NCBI GenBank assembly: GCA_009837285.1
Contig: VXTU01000147.1
Coordinates: 1-40,684, forward strand
Reading direction: 5' to 3'
Length of the DNA stretch: 40,684 nucleotides
From: Chloroflexota bacterium
GTDB taxonomy: Bacteria; Chloroflexota; Dehalococcoidia; UBA2979
Shown here in pieces: positions 31,742-39,937 of this stretch. Made by a program: the position numbers and the translations under genes. Position 1 is the first letter of the stretch, and the number at the start of each line of letters is the position of its first letter. The notes beneath the pieces were generated by a model. The model had not been told where the DNA came from. It saw only the letters and a program-made list of their open reading frames with translations, and searched no databases.

Positions 31742-32671
31742 CTACGACTCGCGACTCTGGACTATGCCAGCCCCCCGCAGCACATCGATCGCCCCGCCGA
31801 CCGCCTCGTCGGGCTCACGCTGGTCGATCTCCAATGTACGGGCTGCCGAGGGCGGGACGCGCTCCGCCAGCCACGCGAAGTCCACGTCGCCGTTCCCCGG
31901 CGCGCGGTGGTCGCGCAGTCCCGCGACGTCGTGGAGGTGGGTGCCAATCAGCCGGTCGCCGAGGAGGTCGAACCACGCCTTGAGGTCCACGAGGCCGAGG
32001 CGGTGCAGCACCTCGGCGTGGCCGACGTCGTGCCAGTAGCCGGCGACATCAGGCGGGTACGGCGCGAGCAGGCCGGCTGCCTCGGCAGGCAGCGGGATCT
32101 CGTGGAAGTACAGCCGGCACTCCAGCCCGATCGCGATTCCCCTCGGTGCCGCGTACTCCACGAGCGCGTCGAGGGAGCGCCGCGCCTGCTCGAGGTGTTC
32201 CGGGGCGCGCTCGGCCCGCTCGCGGTGCGCCTCGGCGACCAGAGCGGCGCGCGCCTCCGGGTCCTCGTCGCCGCGGTTGTGGGCATCGCGCAGCCGCCGG
32301 TCCCCCGTCACGCCGCGGCTCCCTGCGGCGCCGAGGTGCACGACCACCGCACTCGCCCCCGCCTCAACCGCGGCGTCGACGGACCTGAGCGTGTAGCCGA
32401 CTACTGCCTCTCGCTCGCCCTCATCGGTGGAGGCGAGGTTGAGGTCGCGGTTCCAGCCACGGGTCGCGTCGCGCTCCAGCGGGGCCGGGGCGTGTACCGC
32501 GGTCACTGGCAGCACGTCGGCGGCGAGGATGGCGCCGATCTGCGCCGCATCCATCGAGTGGTTGACCTCGATCGCGTCGTAGCCGAGCTCGACGGCGCGC
32601 TCCATGAAGGCGGGCAGGTTGCGCTCGAAGCGGGGCTGCACCGCCCACATGGTGCTGAGCGCGACGGGCAT
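31742..32671 (-). CDS. Sugar phosphate isomerase/epimerase family TIM-barrel protein
   Basis: The 309-residue protein belongs to the xylose-isomerase-like/AP-endonuclease-2 TIM-barrel superfamily. Likely metal ligands lie in IGLECRLYF (Glu), YWHDVGHAEV (Asp/His), GTHLHDVAG (His) and RTLEIDQR (Glu). Such enzymes isomerise or epimerise sugars or keto-acids, or act as endonuclease IV homologues; the substrate cannot be told from sequence. The ATG at 32671 starts directly before the first barrel strand. A TTG at 32698 overlapping the ispG stop (TTGA) would add 9 residues and is an alternative. It directly follows ispG and may be co-transcribed, but it is not part of the usual cluster. Confidence 0.75.
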   Translation of the reverse strand: MPVALSTMWAVQPRFERNLPAFMERAVELGYDAIEVNHSMDAAQIGAILAADVLPVTAVHAPAPLERDATRGWNRDLNLASTDEGEREAVVGYTLRSVDAAVEAGASAVVVHLGAAGSRGVTGDRRLRDAHNRGDEDPEARAALVAEAHRERAERAPEHLEQARRSLDALVEYAAPRGIAIGLECRLYFHEIPLPAEAAGLLAPYPPDVAGYWHDVGHAEVLHRLGLVDLKAWFDLLGDRLIGTHLHDVAGLRDHRAPGNGDVDFAWLAERVPPSAARTLEIDQREPDEAVGGAIDVLRGAGIVQSRES

Positions 32672-32694
32672 CGCGCCCGAGGTGTCGCCGGTGC

Positions 32695-33825
32695 TCAACC
32701 GCCGCGCTGCGCGATCAGGGCGTCGAGCTCCGCACGGAGCTGGTCGAGCACCTCGTCGTACGGGAACGCGCCGACGGTCTCCGAGCCGCGCTTGAGGTTG
32801 ACCGCGGCGGGGCCGCACCACAGGCCAAGGTCGGCGTCGTCGGTCTCACCGGGGCCGTTCACGCGGCAGCCCATGACGGCGATGGTGATGTCGTACTCGC
32901 GTGCGTACTCGGTCATCCCGCGCACGTCGTGGGCGAGGTCGATGAACGCCTCGTTCTCCACGCGAGAGCAGGAGGGGCAGGAGATGATGTTCAGCCCCTC
33001 CGGAAGGATCGTCGGGAGGCCGCGGAAGCGGCCGGACTCGATGTCGTCGAGGATGCGGTGGCCGGTCTCGATCTCCGTGCCCTTCTCCTCGAACGGCAGG
33101 GTGAGCGAGACGCGCAGCGTGTCGCCGATGCCCTCCGGGATGAGCTGCTCGAACGCCAGCCGCGTCTTGATCTCGCCCTCGGGCAGCATCCCCGCCTCGG
33201 TCACGCCGAGGTGCAGGGGCACGTCGGGGCGCTGCGTCGCGAAGCGGCGGTTGCCGGCGACGACCTTGAGCCAGTCCGAGTCCTTGAGCGAGACGACGTA
33301 ACGGGTGAACCCGAGGTCGTCGAGCATCGCGCAGTGCTCCAGCGCGCTCTCGACCATCGCTCCGACGTCATCCTCACCGAAGCGCTCGATCATCACGGGG
33401 TCGACGGAGCCGCAGTTCACGCCGACGCGGATGGCGCAGTCGTTGCGCTCGGCGATCTCGGCGAGGAAGGCGACCTTGTCGCGGGTGGGCTTGTCGCGCT
33501 CGTGGTGCCAGAGGTGGCCCGGGTTGTAGCGCACCTTGTCGACGTACGGCGCGACGATCTCGGCGAGGCGGTAGTTCTCCTGCAGGTCAACGGACAGCGT
33601 CGCCGACGTGCGGGCCCGCACCTCGGCGAGCGCCTCGACGTCCTTCCGGGAGTCGACGGCGATGCGGACGATGTCCGCGCCCGCGGCCTCGAGGAGCTCG
33701 ACCTGGCGGACAGTCGCCTCGATGTCCTGGGTCTTGGTGGCGGCCATGGACTGCACCGCGATGGGCGAGCCGCCGCCGATCGTGACGGGTCCTACTCGGA
33801 CTGCACGGGTCGGGTTACGGGCCAT
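32695..33825 (-). CDS. ispG: 4-hydroxy-3-methylbut-2-en-1-yl diphosphate synthase (GcpE)
   Basis: IspG reduces methylerythritol cyclodiphosphate to HMBDP, the penultimate step of the MEP isoprenoid pathway; dxr of the same pathway is 2 kb away. The 376-residue protein has a TIM-barrel start ([18 protein letters not shown]) and the C-terminal 4Fe-4S ligands in [11 protein letters not shown] and [11 protein letters not shown], with the conserved Glu after the third Cys. The ATG at 33825 has a strong AGGAGG 7 nt upstream; longer frames up to 34233 run antisense through the HigB gene and are rejected. It is divergent from the HigBA-like genes. Confidence 0.95.
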   Translation of the reverse strand: MARNPTRAVRVGPVTIGGGSPIAVQSMAATKTQDIEATVRQVELLEAAGADIVRIAVDSRKDVEALAEVRARTSATLSVDLQENYRLAEIVAPYVDKVRYNPGHLWHHERDKPTRDKVAFLAEIAERNDCAIRVGVNCGSVDPVMIERFGEDDVGAMVESALEHCAMLDDLGFTRYVVSLKDSDWLKVVAGNRRFATQRPDVPLHLGVTEAGMLPEGEIKTRLAFEQLIPEGIGDTLRVSLTLPFEEKGTEIETGHRILDDIESGRFRGLPTILPEGLNIISCPSCSRVENEAFIDLAHDVRGMTEYAREYDITIAVMGCRVNGPGETDDADLGLWCGPAAVNLKRGSETVGAFPYDEVLDQLRAELDALIAQRGG

Positions 33826-33908
33826 CGGTGGACCTCCTGGCTCGTCTCGATCTTGCCACGTCGTATGACAACACCGCCACCGGTCAGTGGTGCTTTCCTG
33901 TGTTGCGA

Positions 33909-33938
33909 TTGCCATTACGTACGCCCATACCGTACGAT
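33909..33938 (+). promoter_or_regulatory. higB promoter with overlapping inverted-repeat operator
   Basis: TTGCCA (33909-33914) and TACGAT (33933-33938) are 18 bp apart, and the -10 ends 7 nt before the higB GTG. An inverted repeat, ATTACGTACG (33914-33923) and CGTACGATT (33931-33939), covers the spacer and the -10, where an HTH antitoxin would block transcription. The leader would be absent or only a base or two. Confidence 0.6.
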
Positions 33939-33945
33939 TTGTGGA

Positions 33946-34236
33946 GTGAGGTTCCGAGCGATCCGTCACCGCGGTCTGCGTCGCCTGATCGAGGACGACA
34001 ACGAGCGCTGGCTGCCGCCGGATCAGGTGGAACGGATTCGCGACATCGTGGCGGTTCTGATCCTCGCCGAGAACATAGATGAGTTCATCGCCGACGCCCG
34101 GGCGGGCTGGCGAGTCCACGGGCTCACCGGCGACCGGCGAGGAACGTGGAGCGTCTCGGTGTCCGGAAACTGGCGGATGACGTTCGAGGCAGAGGACGGG
34201 TTTGTCGTCCGCCTCAACCTCGAGGACTACCACTAG
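33946..34236 (+). CDS. higB: HigB-family toxin (RelE/ParE superfamily)
   Basis: The 96-residue protein starts [18 protein letters not shown] and ends with the HigB pattern [19 protein letters not shown] followed by RMTFEAEDG and LNLEDYH. HigB-type toxins cleave mRNA on the ribosome. The antitoxin gene is downstream, the usual HigBA order, but separated by more than 70 bp rather than overlapping. The GTG at 33946 is placed by the family start and by the promoter 7 nt upstream. A longer frame upstream is antisense to ispG and is rejected. Confidence 0.88.
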   Translation: MRFRAIRHRGLRRLIEDDNERWLPPDQVERIRDIVAVLILAENIDEFIADARAGWRVHGLTGDRRGTWSVSVSGNWRMTFEAEDGFVVRLNLEDYH

Positions 34237-34309
34237 TCGCGTGAGGACTCGGATGAGTGATCTCTAATGTCTTGGAAATCAGAACATTGGCTTGAAAAGA
34301 CTAGTAGCA

Positions 34310-34615
34310 ATGGATTCCAGCGAAATCGCGGTGAACATGACTCCACCGCACCCCGGGGAGTTCATCCGGAGGGAGGTTGTCGAGGAGTATGGCCTGAGCG
34401 TCACTGAGGCGGCTGACGTTCTAGGAGTCCGCCGAGCAACTCTCTCGGATCTGCTTCACGGGAAGGCCGCACTCTCGCCGGAGATGGCCCTCCGTATCGA
34501 GAAGGGCTTCGGTGTGCGTATGGACCTGCTCCTCCGGATGCAGGCGTGGTACGACGCTTCCCGTATGCGTGCTCGCGCCGATGAGATTAGCGTCCGGCGA
34601 TACCAACCCGCTTGA
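34310..34615 (+). CDS. higA: HigA-family antitoxin (XRE helix-turn-helix)
   Basis: The 101-residue protein has the HigA signature PPHPGEFIRREVVEEYGLSV, an XRE HTH (VTEAADVLGVRRATLSDLLH, then GKAALSPEMALRIEKGFG), and LLRMQAWYDASRMRARA near the end. HigA neutralises HigB and represses the operon. Three starts are possible: TTG 34292, ATG 34310 and ATG 34337 (directly before PPHPGE, with GGTGA upstream). The gap from higB is A+T-richer than its surroundings and has -10-like TCTAAT (34263-34268), so higA may have its own promoter. It is convergent with rseP. Confidence 0.87.
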   Translation: MDSSEIAVNMTPPHPGEFIRREVVEEYGLSVTEAADVLGVRRATLSDLLHGKAALSPEMALRIEKGFGVRMDLLLRMQAWYDASRMRARADEISVRRYQPA

Positions 34616-34667
34616 TTCATCCATTCCCGTGCACGACCGGAAGCGCCAGCGACGGGCGCTGACGCGC

Positions 34668-35885
34668 CTAGCGGAAGATCGACTCGCCGTTGGCGATGCG
34701 GGTGATGTCGAAGAACGTTACGACGGCTGCGAGCGCGATGAACAGCACGAAGCCCACGAGGTGGACCAGCGCCTCCCGCTCCGGCCGCACACGCCGACCC
34801 CCTCGCAGCACCTCGATGAACAGGAACATGATCCGCCCGCCGTCGAGCATCGGCAGCGGGAGCAGGTTCAGCACGCCGAGGTTGATCGACAGGATCGCGG
34901 CGAGCTGGAGCAATGTGGTCACTCCGCCGGCGCGAGCCACCTCGCCCGTCGTTTGCGCGAGGCCCACGGGGCCGGTCACCTCCGGGCTCGACCCACCCTT
35001 GATCCACGACAGGATCTCGTTGCGCACGAGGATCATCGAGTCGACCGTCGAGTTGAAGCCGCGCGGGATCGCGACCCACGGTGGGTCGGCGACGCGCTCC
35101 GTGAAGGGCACGCAGCCGTAGCCGCCGACGACGGTGCACTGCGGGTAGATCGTGATCCCCGTCGGGCCCTGGCCCTCCGGCGGCGTCCAGCGCGGCACGA
35201 CGGTGAGCGTGACGAACTCCTGGCCGCGCCGCACGCGCACCTCAATCTCCTCGCCGAGGTTGAGGCGGATCAGCCGGCCCGCGTCGTTGGCGTTGCGGGC
35301 GTCGCGGCCGTCGATCTCGTAGATGATGTCGTCGGGCAGGAAGCCCGCGGCCTCTGCGGGCGCGCCGGGCACCACCGTAGCGATCACCGCGCGGCCGATC
35401 TGCTCCTCGTGCGGGATGCTGTACGCGATCGCGAACAGCAGCACGGGCAGCACGAGGTTCATCAGCGACCCCGACACCAGCACAACGAAGCGGGCCATAC
35501 GCGGCGCGGCGGCCAGCGAGCGCGGGTCGTCCGGGTCCTCCTCGCCCAGCAGGCGCACGAAGCCGCCGAGCGGCAGCCAGTTCACGGTGTACTCGGTCTC
35601 GCCGTAGCGGAAGCCAGCGATGCGCGGCGGGAAGCCGACGCCAAACTCCAGCACCTTGATCCCGTACATCTTCGCCGTCACGAAGTGCGCGAACTCGTGC
35701 GCGACGACGAGGAACACGAGGATGCCGATGAAGATGAGCGCTGCGCTGGTCGGATCGCGCTTGAATGCGAAGGCCAGCGCGAGGGCGATCAGGACCGTGG
35801 TGGCGAGGCTCAGGCGGCGGAGGGTCGGGGTCCGGGACTTCGGCTCGGGCTCCGGGGCGGCGTCGGGCAGGTCGTGGAAGCTCAT
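34668..35885 (-). CDS. rseP: RIP metalloprotease RseP (site-2 protease family)
   Basis: A membrane-embedded zinc protease that cuts transmembrane anti-sigma factors or signal peptides within the bilayer. The 405-residue protein has the HEFAH motif inside VVAHEFAHFVTAKMYG, a PDZ domain in the middle (DDIIYEIDGRDARN region), and the second catalytic motif with Asp in LPLPMLDGGRIMF. Four main hydrophobic segments are visible. The ATG at 35885 overlaps the dxr stop by 4 bp. The N-terminus carries an added roughly 20-residue charged leader (about 4-25) before the first membrane segment. Confidence 0.93.
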   Translation of the reverse strand: MSFHDLPDAAPEPEPKSRTPTLRRLSLATTVLIALALAFAFKRDPTSAALIFIGILVFLVVAHEFAHFVTAKMYGIKVLEFGVGFPPRIAGFRYGETEYTVNWLPLGGFVRLLGEEDPDDPRSLAAAPRMARFVVLVSGSLMNLVLPVLLFAIAYSIPHEEQIGRAVIATVVPGAPAEAAGFLPDDIIYEIDGRDARNANDAGRLIRLNLGEEIEVRVRRGQEFVTLTVVPRWTPPEGQGPTGITIYPQCTVVGGYGCVPFTERVADPPWVAIPRGFNSTVDSMILVRNEILSWIKGGSSPEVTGPVGLAQTTGEVARAGGVTTLLQLAAILSINLGVLNLLPLPMLDGGRIMFLFIEVLRGGRRVRPEREALVHLVGFVLFIALAAVVTFFDITRIANGESIFR

Positions 35886-37036
35886 GACACGCCGGCGGCG
35901 ACCCGTTCGTCGACGAAGCGGCGGCCCCACGCCTCGGCCGCGATCAGCGCGTCGAGGTCGGGGTCGGCCGTGGCGGGATGCGCCTCGAGCGCTTGCCCGA
36001 GGAGCCAGGCGATGTCGGTGAAGCGACAGCGGCCTGCGAGGAAGTGCTCAACGGCCGAGTCATCGGCGCCGGAGAGCGCGGCCGCCGAGGTGTCGTCGCG
36101 GCGTCCGGCCTCCAGCACCAGCGGCAAGGCCGGAAAGCGCTCCTCGTCGATCGCGCCGAAGTGCAGCGCGCCCCGAGCGGCGAGGTCGAGCGGCGGTGCG
36201 GGCTGCTGGGACGCGCGCTCCGGGTAGGTGAGCGCGCACTGGATCGGGAGCCGCATGTCCGGCTCGCCGAGCTGCGCCTTGATGGAGCCGTCGGCGTACG
36301 TCACCAGCGAGTGCACGATGCTCTCGCGGTGCTGGACGATGTCGATGCGGTCGATGCCGATGTCGAAGAGCCAGCGCGCCTCAATGGCCTCGAGGCCCTT
36401 GTTGAAGAGGGTGGCGCTGTCGATCGTGACCTTGGGGCCCATCTCCCATGTCGGGTGGCGGAGCGCCTGCTCCGGCGTCACCTGTGCGAGCGCGTCGAGG
36501 TCGTAGTCGCGGAAGGCGCCGCCGGAGGCGGTGAGCGTGAGCCGGTCGACGGTCTCCATCGGTTCGCCCCACAGGCACTGCCAGATGGCGGAGTGCTCTG
36601 AGTCGATCGGCCGCAGTTCCGCGCCGCGGTGGGCGTTCGCCTCGAGCGCGGCGCGCACGACGTGCCCGCCGACGACGAGCACCTCCTTGTTGGCCAGCGC
36701 GACGATCTTGCGGGCCTCAAGCCCGCGCAGCGTCGGTTCGAGCCCGTGCCGCCCCGAGGTGGCGACCACGACGATGTCGACGTCGGGCCGCGCCGCGAGC
36801 ACGTCCAGGGGCTGCCAGCGGTCCACGCCGAACTCGGAGGCGAGGGTGTCGGCCTCCGGGCCGGGGCGGGCCCACGCGGCGTCCGGGCGAAACTCCTCGA
36901 CCTGCTCGCGCAGGAGGGTCACATTGCCACCGGCGGCGAGCGCGACCACACGGAAGCGGTCGGACAGCCCGCGGACCACGTCGAGGGTCTGCGTGCCGAT
37001 GGAGCCGGTGGAGCCGAGGACGGCGAGGCCGATCAC
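35882..37036 (-). CDS. dxr: 1-deoxy-D-xylulose-5-phosphate reductoisomerase
   Basis: Dxr makes methylerythritol 4-phosphate with NADPH, the committed MEP-pathway step. The 384-residue protein has AVLGSTGSIGTQTLDVV (NADPH binding), ANKEVLVVGGHVV, PIDSEHSAIWQCL, LTASGGAFRD and HPTWEMGPKVTIDSATLFNKG (metal and substrate site). It sits 25 bp after cdsA and overlaps rseP by 4 bp. Confidence 0.96.
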   Translation of the reverse strand: MIGLAVLGSTGSIGTQTLDVVRGLSDRFRVVALAAGGNVTLLREQVEEFRPDAAWARPGPEADTLASEFGVDRWQPLDVLAARPDVDIVVVATSGRHGLEPTLRGLEARKIVALANKEVLVVGGHVVRAALEANAHRGAELRPIDSEHSAIWQCLWGEPMETVDRLTLTASGGAFRDYDLDALAQVTPEQALRHPTWEMGPKVTIDSATLFNKGLEAIEARWLFDIGIDRIDIVQHRESIVHSLVTYADGSIKAQLGEPDMRLPIQCALTYPERASQQPAPPLDLAARGALHFGAIDEERFPALPLVLEAGRRDDTSAAALSGADDSAVEHFLAGRCRFTDIAWLLGQALEAHPATADPDLDALIAAEAWGRRFVDERVAAGVS

Positions 37037-37061
37037 AGTCGAGCCGATCCCGTGTTGGGAG

Positions 37062-37844
37062 CTACACCCATTGCAAGATCCAGTATAGGCACGGCCCGGC
37101 GAACAATAGCGAGTCCATCCGGTCCAGCAGGCCGCCGTGGCCCGGCAGCAGCGCGGAGGTGTCCTTCACCCCGATCCTCCGCTTCAGCGCCGACTCTGCG
37201 AGGTCCCCGATCACGGCCGCGACGGGGAGCGTCGCCGCGCTCAGCGCCAGCACCACGGGACCAGGGTCCAGGTCGAGCGCGAGCGGGATGCCGATCGCGG
37301 CGGCGATCCCTGCGAGGTATCCACCGGCGAAGCCCTCCCACGTCTTGCCCGGCGAGATCACGGGCGCCATCAGGTGTGAGCCGAGCAGCCGCCCCACCGC
37401 ATACGCGCCGGTGTCCGTCGCGAACGTCACGCCAAGGAGTACGAGCACCCACAGGCGGCCGTCGTCGACGTCTCGGAGCAGCACCCAGTGCGCGCCGAGG
37501 ACGCCGACGTACATGACGGCCCCCAGCCACCACGCCTCGCGGAAGTGCCGCGGACCGGGGCCGGGCCGGAGCAGCCCGTAGAGCGCGATCGCGGGCAGCC
37601 CGAGCAGCGCCCAGAGCGGGAAGTCGTCGAGCTGGCGCGCCCACGCGACGAGCATCGCCGTCGCCACGGCGGCGCTGAGCGGCACGTAGCGAGGCCAGTC
37701 GTTGTTCGCCGCGCGCACGAGCTCGTACGCGGCGGCGGCGACGACGATGGTGACGGCGGCGGCGAAGACCGTGGCGGGCGCCGCGATGAGCAGCCCGAGC
37801 AGCGGCAGCCCGATGGCAGCCACCGCCAGCCGCGCGCGCAGCAT
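37062..37844 (-). CDS. cdsA: Phosphatidate cytidylyltransferase
   Basis: CdsA makes CDP-diacylglycerol from phosphatidate and CTP; this would feed the PgsA-like PIP synthase at 17 kb. The 260-residue integral membrane protein has about seven hydrophobic segments and the family signature near the C-terminus (IGDLAESALKRRIGVKDT, then LLPGHGGLLDRMDS). It starts 21 bp after uppS. Confidence 0.94.
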   Translation of the reverse strand: MLRARLAVAAIGLPLLGLLIAAPATVFAAAVTIVVAAAAYELVRAANNDWPRYVPLSAAVATAMLVAWARQLDDFPLWALLGLPAIALYGLLRPGPGPRHFREAWWLGAVMYVGVLGAHWVLLRDVDDGRLWVLVLLGVTFATDTGAYAVGRLLGSHLMAPVISPGKTWEGFAGGYLAGIAAAIGIPLALDLDPGPVVLALSAATLPVAAVIGDLAESALKRRIGVKDTSALLPGHGGLLDRMDSLLFAGPCLYWILQWV

Positions 37845-37865
37845 GGGAGTCGCCCGGAGCCGTCG

Positions 37866-38624
37866 CTACGAGCCGCCGTCCGCGCCGTTGCCGGGAACGA
37901 GGCCGAAGCGACGGCGGCGGCGGCTGAACTCGACCAGCGCGGCGTCCACGTCGGCCGGCCCGAAGTCCGGCCACAGCGTGGGCGTGAAGTAGTACTCGGC
38001 GTACGCGGCCTGCCAGACGAGGAAGTTGGAGATGCGGTGCTCGCCGCCCGTCCGCACCAGCAGGTCCGGGGCGGGCATGTCGGCGGTGGCGAGGCGGCAG
38101 GTGATGGCCTCCTCGGTCACGTCGGCGGGCCGCACGCCCTCGGCGACCAGCTGCCGCACGGCCTGCACCACGTCGGCGCGGCCGCCGTAGTTGAAGGCGA
38201 GGTTCACGGTCATGCGGTCGTTGCCGGCAGTGAGCTCCACCGCCGCCCCAACCTTGCGCTGAAGCGCCTCGGGGACCGCGGCCAGGTCGCCGATGTGCTG
38301 GAGCTTGATCCCCGCCTCGTGGAGCGCGTCGAGCTCGCGGTCGATGGTGCGACCGGCCAGCCGCAGCAGGTACTCGATCTCCGTGCGGGGTCGGCCCCAG
38401 TTCTCGGTCGAGAACGCGAAGAGCGTGAGCACCGGAATCTCGTGCTCGGCGAAGCGCTCGAGCACGCCGCGGATATGTTCGGCGCCGGCGCGGTGCCCCT
38501 GCTGGCGATTGAGTCCGCGGTCGCTCGCCCAGCGGCCGTTGCCATCCATGATGATCGCGACGTGCCGGGGCCGGTTCTCGAGGAGTGGTCGGGGAAGGGC
38601 GGGCGCGGCTGGCTCAACAACCAT
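37866..38624 (-). CDS. uppS: Isoprenyl transferase (undecaprenyl diphosphate synthase)
   Basis: UppS extends farnesyl diphosphate with cis isoprene units to make the lipid carrier of cell-wall synthesis. The 252-residue protein has HVAIIMDGNGRWASDRG with the catalytic Asp, FAFSTENWGRP, and RTGGEHRISNFLVWQAAYAE, where the usual RTSGEQR is slightly changed (TGGEH). The start ATG has only a weak GGTGA upstream. A 127-bp gap with a hairpin separates it from frr. Confidence 0.94.
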   Translation of the reverse strand: MVVEPAAPALPRPLLENRPRHVAIIMDGNGRWASDRGLNRQQGHRAGAEHIRGVLERFAEHEIPVLTLFAFSTENWGRPRTEIEYLLRLAGRTIDRELDALHEAGIKLQHIGDLAAVPEALQRKVGAAVELTAGNDRMTVNLAFNYGGRADVVQAVRQLVAEGVRPADVTEEAITCRLATADMPAPDLLVRTGGEHRISNFLVWQAAYAEYYFTPTLWPDFGPADVDAALVEFSRRRRRFGLVPGNGADGGS

Positions 38625-38730
38625 GCTGCGTCACCATCGCGCGTGCTCTTTCTGTGCGGGCGCGGTCGGGGCCTTCGCGGCATCCGAAACGGCGTTACCG
38701 CAGTCTTGCCGCCCCGGCGCTTACGCGCAT

Positions 38731-38752
38731 GCGCGATCACGCGGGATCGCGC
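38731..38752 (-). terminator. Hairpin directly after frr
   Basis: A perfect 8-bp stem GCGCGATC/GATCGCGC (38731-38738 with 38745-38752) with a 6-nt loop begins at the last base of the frr stop codon. No U-tract follows, so partial termination or RNA end protection is possible. Confidence 0.4.
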
Positions 38753-39312
38753 TAAATCTCGAGGAGTTCCTGCTCCTTCTGTTCGCTCACCTCGTCGATG
38801 AGCCCGGTGTGGAGCTGGGTCAGTTCGTCGACGTCGTTCTGGGCGCGGCGCTCGTCGTCCTGCGAGAGCTCACCGGCCCGGAGCGACTTGCGGAGCTCGT
38901 CGATGGCGCTGCGGCGGACGTTCCGCACCGCCACCTTGCCCTCCTCGGAGCGCGTGTGGACCTGCCGCACCAGCTCGCGGCGACGCTCCTCGGTGAGGGG
39001 CGGGATCGGCAGGCGGATGATCGTGCCGTCGTTGCTGGGCGTGATGCCCAGGTCACTGGCCTGGATGGCCTTCATGATCGGGTCCATCGCCCCGCGGTCC
39101 CACGGCTGCACCGTGATCAGCGTCGGGTCGGGCGCCGCCAGCGTCGCGAGCTGGTTGAGCGGCATCATCTGGTCGTAGTGCGAGACCTGGAGGTGCTCGA
39201 CGAGCGCCGTGTTCGCACGCCCCGTGCGCACGGTGGCGAGCGCCTGGCGCAAGGCGTCGACCGCCTTGTCCATGCGGTCCTCGGCGTCCAGGAGGACTTC
39301 GTCGACCTCCAC
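38752..39312 (-). CDS. frr: Ribosome recycling factor
   Basis: Frr, with EF-G, splits post-termination ribosomes. The 186-residue protein has the three-helix/beta-sandwich pattern: VDEVLLDAEDRMDKAVDALR, RTGRANTALVEHL, and a C-terminal helix ending QKEQELLEI. GTG start with a G/A-rich sequence upstream. It follows tsf after 31 bp; pyrH, usually between them, is missing. Confidence 0.95.
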   Translation of the reverse strand: MEVDEVLLDAEDRMDKAVDALRQALATVRTGRANTALVEHLQVSHYDQMMPLNQLATLAAPDPTLITVQPWDRGAMDPIMKAIQASDLGITPSNDGTIIRLPIPPLTEERRRELVRQVHTRSEEGKVAVRNVRRSAIDELRKSLRAGELSQDDERRAQNDVDELTQLHTGLIDEVSEQKEQELLEI

Positions 39313-39343
39313 GCCGTTCCCCCGTCCCGGGCGCGCCGAGGCG

Positions 39344-39868
39344 CTATTCCTCGGCTTGCTCGCCCAACTCGAACCGCGCGAAGCGAGTCACGCGGATGTT
39401 CTCGCCTGTCGAGGCGATTGTCTCCTCGATGCGCTGCTGCACGGACTGCGACTGGTCCTTGACGAACGCCTGAGTGAGCAGCGCTGACTGCTCGCGCTCG
39501 GCCTCCGGTACGTCGTCCCCGACGTCTTCGGGGGCGAGCCCGGCCGGGTCCATCGCCGCGACCTGCATGGCGACGTCGCGCGCGAGCGCGCGGAAGTCGT
39601 CTGTGCGCGCGACGAAGTCCGTCTCGCAGTTGATCTCGACGAGCACGCCGATGCGCCCCTCGCCGTGGACGTACGACTCGACGACGCCCTGTGACGTCGC
39701 GCGGTCGGACCGCTTGGCGGCGGCGGCAATGCCGCGTTCGCGCAGCAGCTCGCGGGCGCGCTCGAAGTCGCCATCGGCATCGTCGAGTGCGCGCTTGGAA
39801 TCCATCACGCCTGCGCCGGTCTCTTCGCGCAGGCGTCTCACATCGTCAACGGTGACCACGTCGTTCAC
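39344..39868 (-). CDS. tsf: Elongation factor Ts, short form
   Basis: EF-Ts exchanges GDP for GTP on EF-Tu. The 174-residue protein has the N-terminal UBA-like domain with ETGAGVMDSKRAL and the TDFVAR motif that contacts EF-Tu (INCETDFVARTDDFRALA). It has one core subdomain rather than two, as in short EF-Ts proteins such as that of Thermus. GTG start preceded by AGGGA. It lies 69 bp after rpsB. Confidence 0.94.
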   Translation of the reverse strand: MNDVVTVDDVRRLREETGAGVMDSKRALDDADGDFERARELLRERGIAAAAKRSDRATSQGVVESYVHGEGRIGVLVEINCETDFVARTDDFRALARDVAMQVAAMDPAGLAPEDVGDDVPEAEREQSALLTQAFVKDQSQSVQQRIEETIASTGENIRVTRFARFELGEQAEE

Positions 39869-39937
39869 TTGTCCCTTGCTGTAGGTGCGGTACGTCCGCG
39901 CCCGGTGGATTCGGTTCGTGTCTGCCGGTCGGCAGGG

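Noticed and set aside
32929-34236. Long plus-strand reading frame covering ispG antisense
   Set aside because: It is an antisense shadow in G+C-rich DNA; only its last 96 codons (HigB) have real protein character and a promoter.
39922-39935. Hairpin terminator after rpsB
   Set aside because: Only a 5-bp stem with no U-tract; too weak, and tsf is expected to be co-transcribed.
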